This document shows positions 5,634 to 6,145 of a DNA stretch of 6,145 nt, one piece after another; the first letter of the stretch is position 1, and each line of letters begins with the position of its first letter. Position numbers and translations under genes: made by a program. This DNA comes from JBFHRE01 sp041591895 (GTDB taxonomy: Bacteria > Actinomycetota > Acidimicrobiia > Spongiisociales > ZC4RG35). The stretch is taken from assembly GCA_041591895.1 (NCBI GenBank), contig JBFHRE010000139.1:1-6145 (forward strand), in the 5' to 3' direction. Under the pieces are notes generated by a model that was not told where the DNA came from, did not search any database, and saw only the letters and a program-made list of their open reading frames with translations.

Positions 5634-6145
5634 ACCTTGCCGAGGATCTGCACCCCGTCCTCGAACACCATCGGCTCGAAGGCCGGGTTCTCGGAATGGA
5701 GGATCACCGCGTCACCTCGCTTCTCGAAACGCTTGACAGTCGCTTCCTCGCCATCGACCAGCGCGGCGACGATCTCTCCGTTGCGAGCATCGGGTTGGCT
5801 GCGGATGACGACGTGGTCGCCGTCGAGGATCCCGGCGTTCATCATCGAGTCACCCTTGACCGTCAGCATGAACACGGGTCCGGTGCCGACCAGGTCGGTG
5901 GGGAGTGGCATCACCTCGTCCACCTCCTCGGTGGCGAGGATGGGGCGACCGGCGGCGATCCGGCCCAGGAGCGGCACGTGGCGGATGTGCTCGGTGTCGG
6001 GCCGCTTGGCGGTGGGAGCCTCTTCGAGAATCTCGATGGCGCGTGGCTTGGTGGGGTCCTTGCGGATCAGGCCGGCCTTCACCAACGCCGAGAGATGGCT
6101 GTGAATGGTGGAAGGTGACGAGAGGCCGACCGCCTCTCCGATCTC
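5606..6145 (-). CDS. lexA: LexA SOS repressor (5' end outside window)
   Basis: LexA represses DNA-damage genes and inactivates itself by autocleavage when RecA filaments form. Reading leftward, 179 residues are visible, from EIGEAVGLSSPS in the DNA-binding winged helix to LRRIR at the stop. The recognition-helix region is STIHSHLSALVKAGLI, followed by the DPTKPRAIEI wing. A linker leads to the cleavage site RIAAG (Ala-Gly bond at about visible residues 65-66). The S24-type peptidase has the catalytic Ser in VKGDSMM (about 100) and the catalytic Lys in ATVKRF (about 138), so self-cleavage should work. About 30 N-terminal residues and the promoter, where an auto-regulatory operator is expected, lie beyond the edge. 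A TTG at 6083-6085 could be mistaken for a start, but the frame stays open and conserved upstream of it. The gene converges on dapF with 14 bases between stops. Confidence 0.96.
   Translation of the reverse strand, partial: EIGEAVGLSSPSTIHSHLSALVKAGLIRKDPTKPRAIEILEEAPTAKRPDTEHIRHVPLLGRIAAGRPILATEEVDEVMPLPTDLVGTGPVFMLTVKGDSMMNAGILDGDHVVIRSQPDARNGEIVAALVDGEEATVKRFEKRGDAVILHSENPAFEPMVFEDGVQILGKVVSVLRRIR

Noticed and set aside
1..6145. LexA operator of the GAAC-N4-GTTC type
   Set aside because: By eye I found no site with this spacing on either strand; the lexA and recA promoters, where it is expected, lie outside the window.

Overview
The window is high-GC chromosomal DNA densely packed with core bacterial genes. 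It reads as an actinobacterium, most likely a deep branch such as Acidimicrobiia. The RecA L2 loop, the MiaB cluster motif and the MiaA tail look actinobacterial. The presence of RNase Y, which most classical Actinobacteria lack, and a LexA winged helix of the SSPSTIHSHL type argue against Mycobacterium or Streptomyces relatives. The taxonomic placement is inference from motifs read by eye.

Layout: the 3' two thirds of recA (1-686, +) is followed by a 317-base non-coding stretch rich in hairpins, including a terminator-like stem-loop with a short T run. Next comes a tightly packed + strand run: rny (RNase Y, 1004-2545), miaB (2555-3937), miaA (3934-4842) and dapF (4827-5591). Gaps are 9 bases, then a 4-base overlap, then a 16-base overlap, so the four genes look like one transcription unit. 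lexA lies on the opposite strand, convergent with dapF across only 14 bases, and runs off the right edge without its 5' end.

Functions: recA and lexA are the two central players of the SOS response. RecA filaments on single-stranded DNA trigger LexA self-cleavage. Here they flank an RNA-metabolism and cell-wall cassette. RNase Y starts mRNA decay at the membrane. MiaA and MiaB act in succession on A37 of tRNAs reading UNN codons (i6A, then ms2i6A). DapF makes meso-diaminopimelate for peptidoglycan and lysine. The recA-rny-miaB and miaA-dapF-lexA neighbourhoods are old conserved gene orders. recX and hflX, often found in these positions in Actinobacteria, are absent.

I see no mobile element, CRISPR array, tRNA/rRNA gene or unknown multi-gene system. 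The points most worth a second look are the structured rny leader (687-1003) and the apparent CTG start of miaA, placed in a CTGA overlap with the miaB stop.
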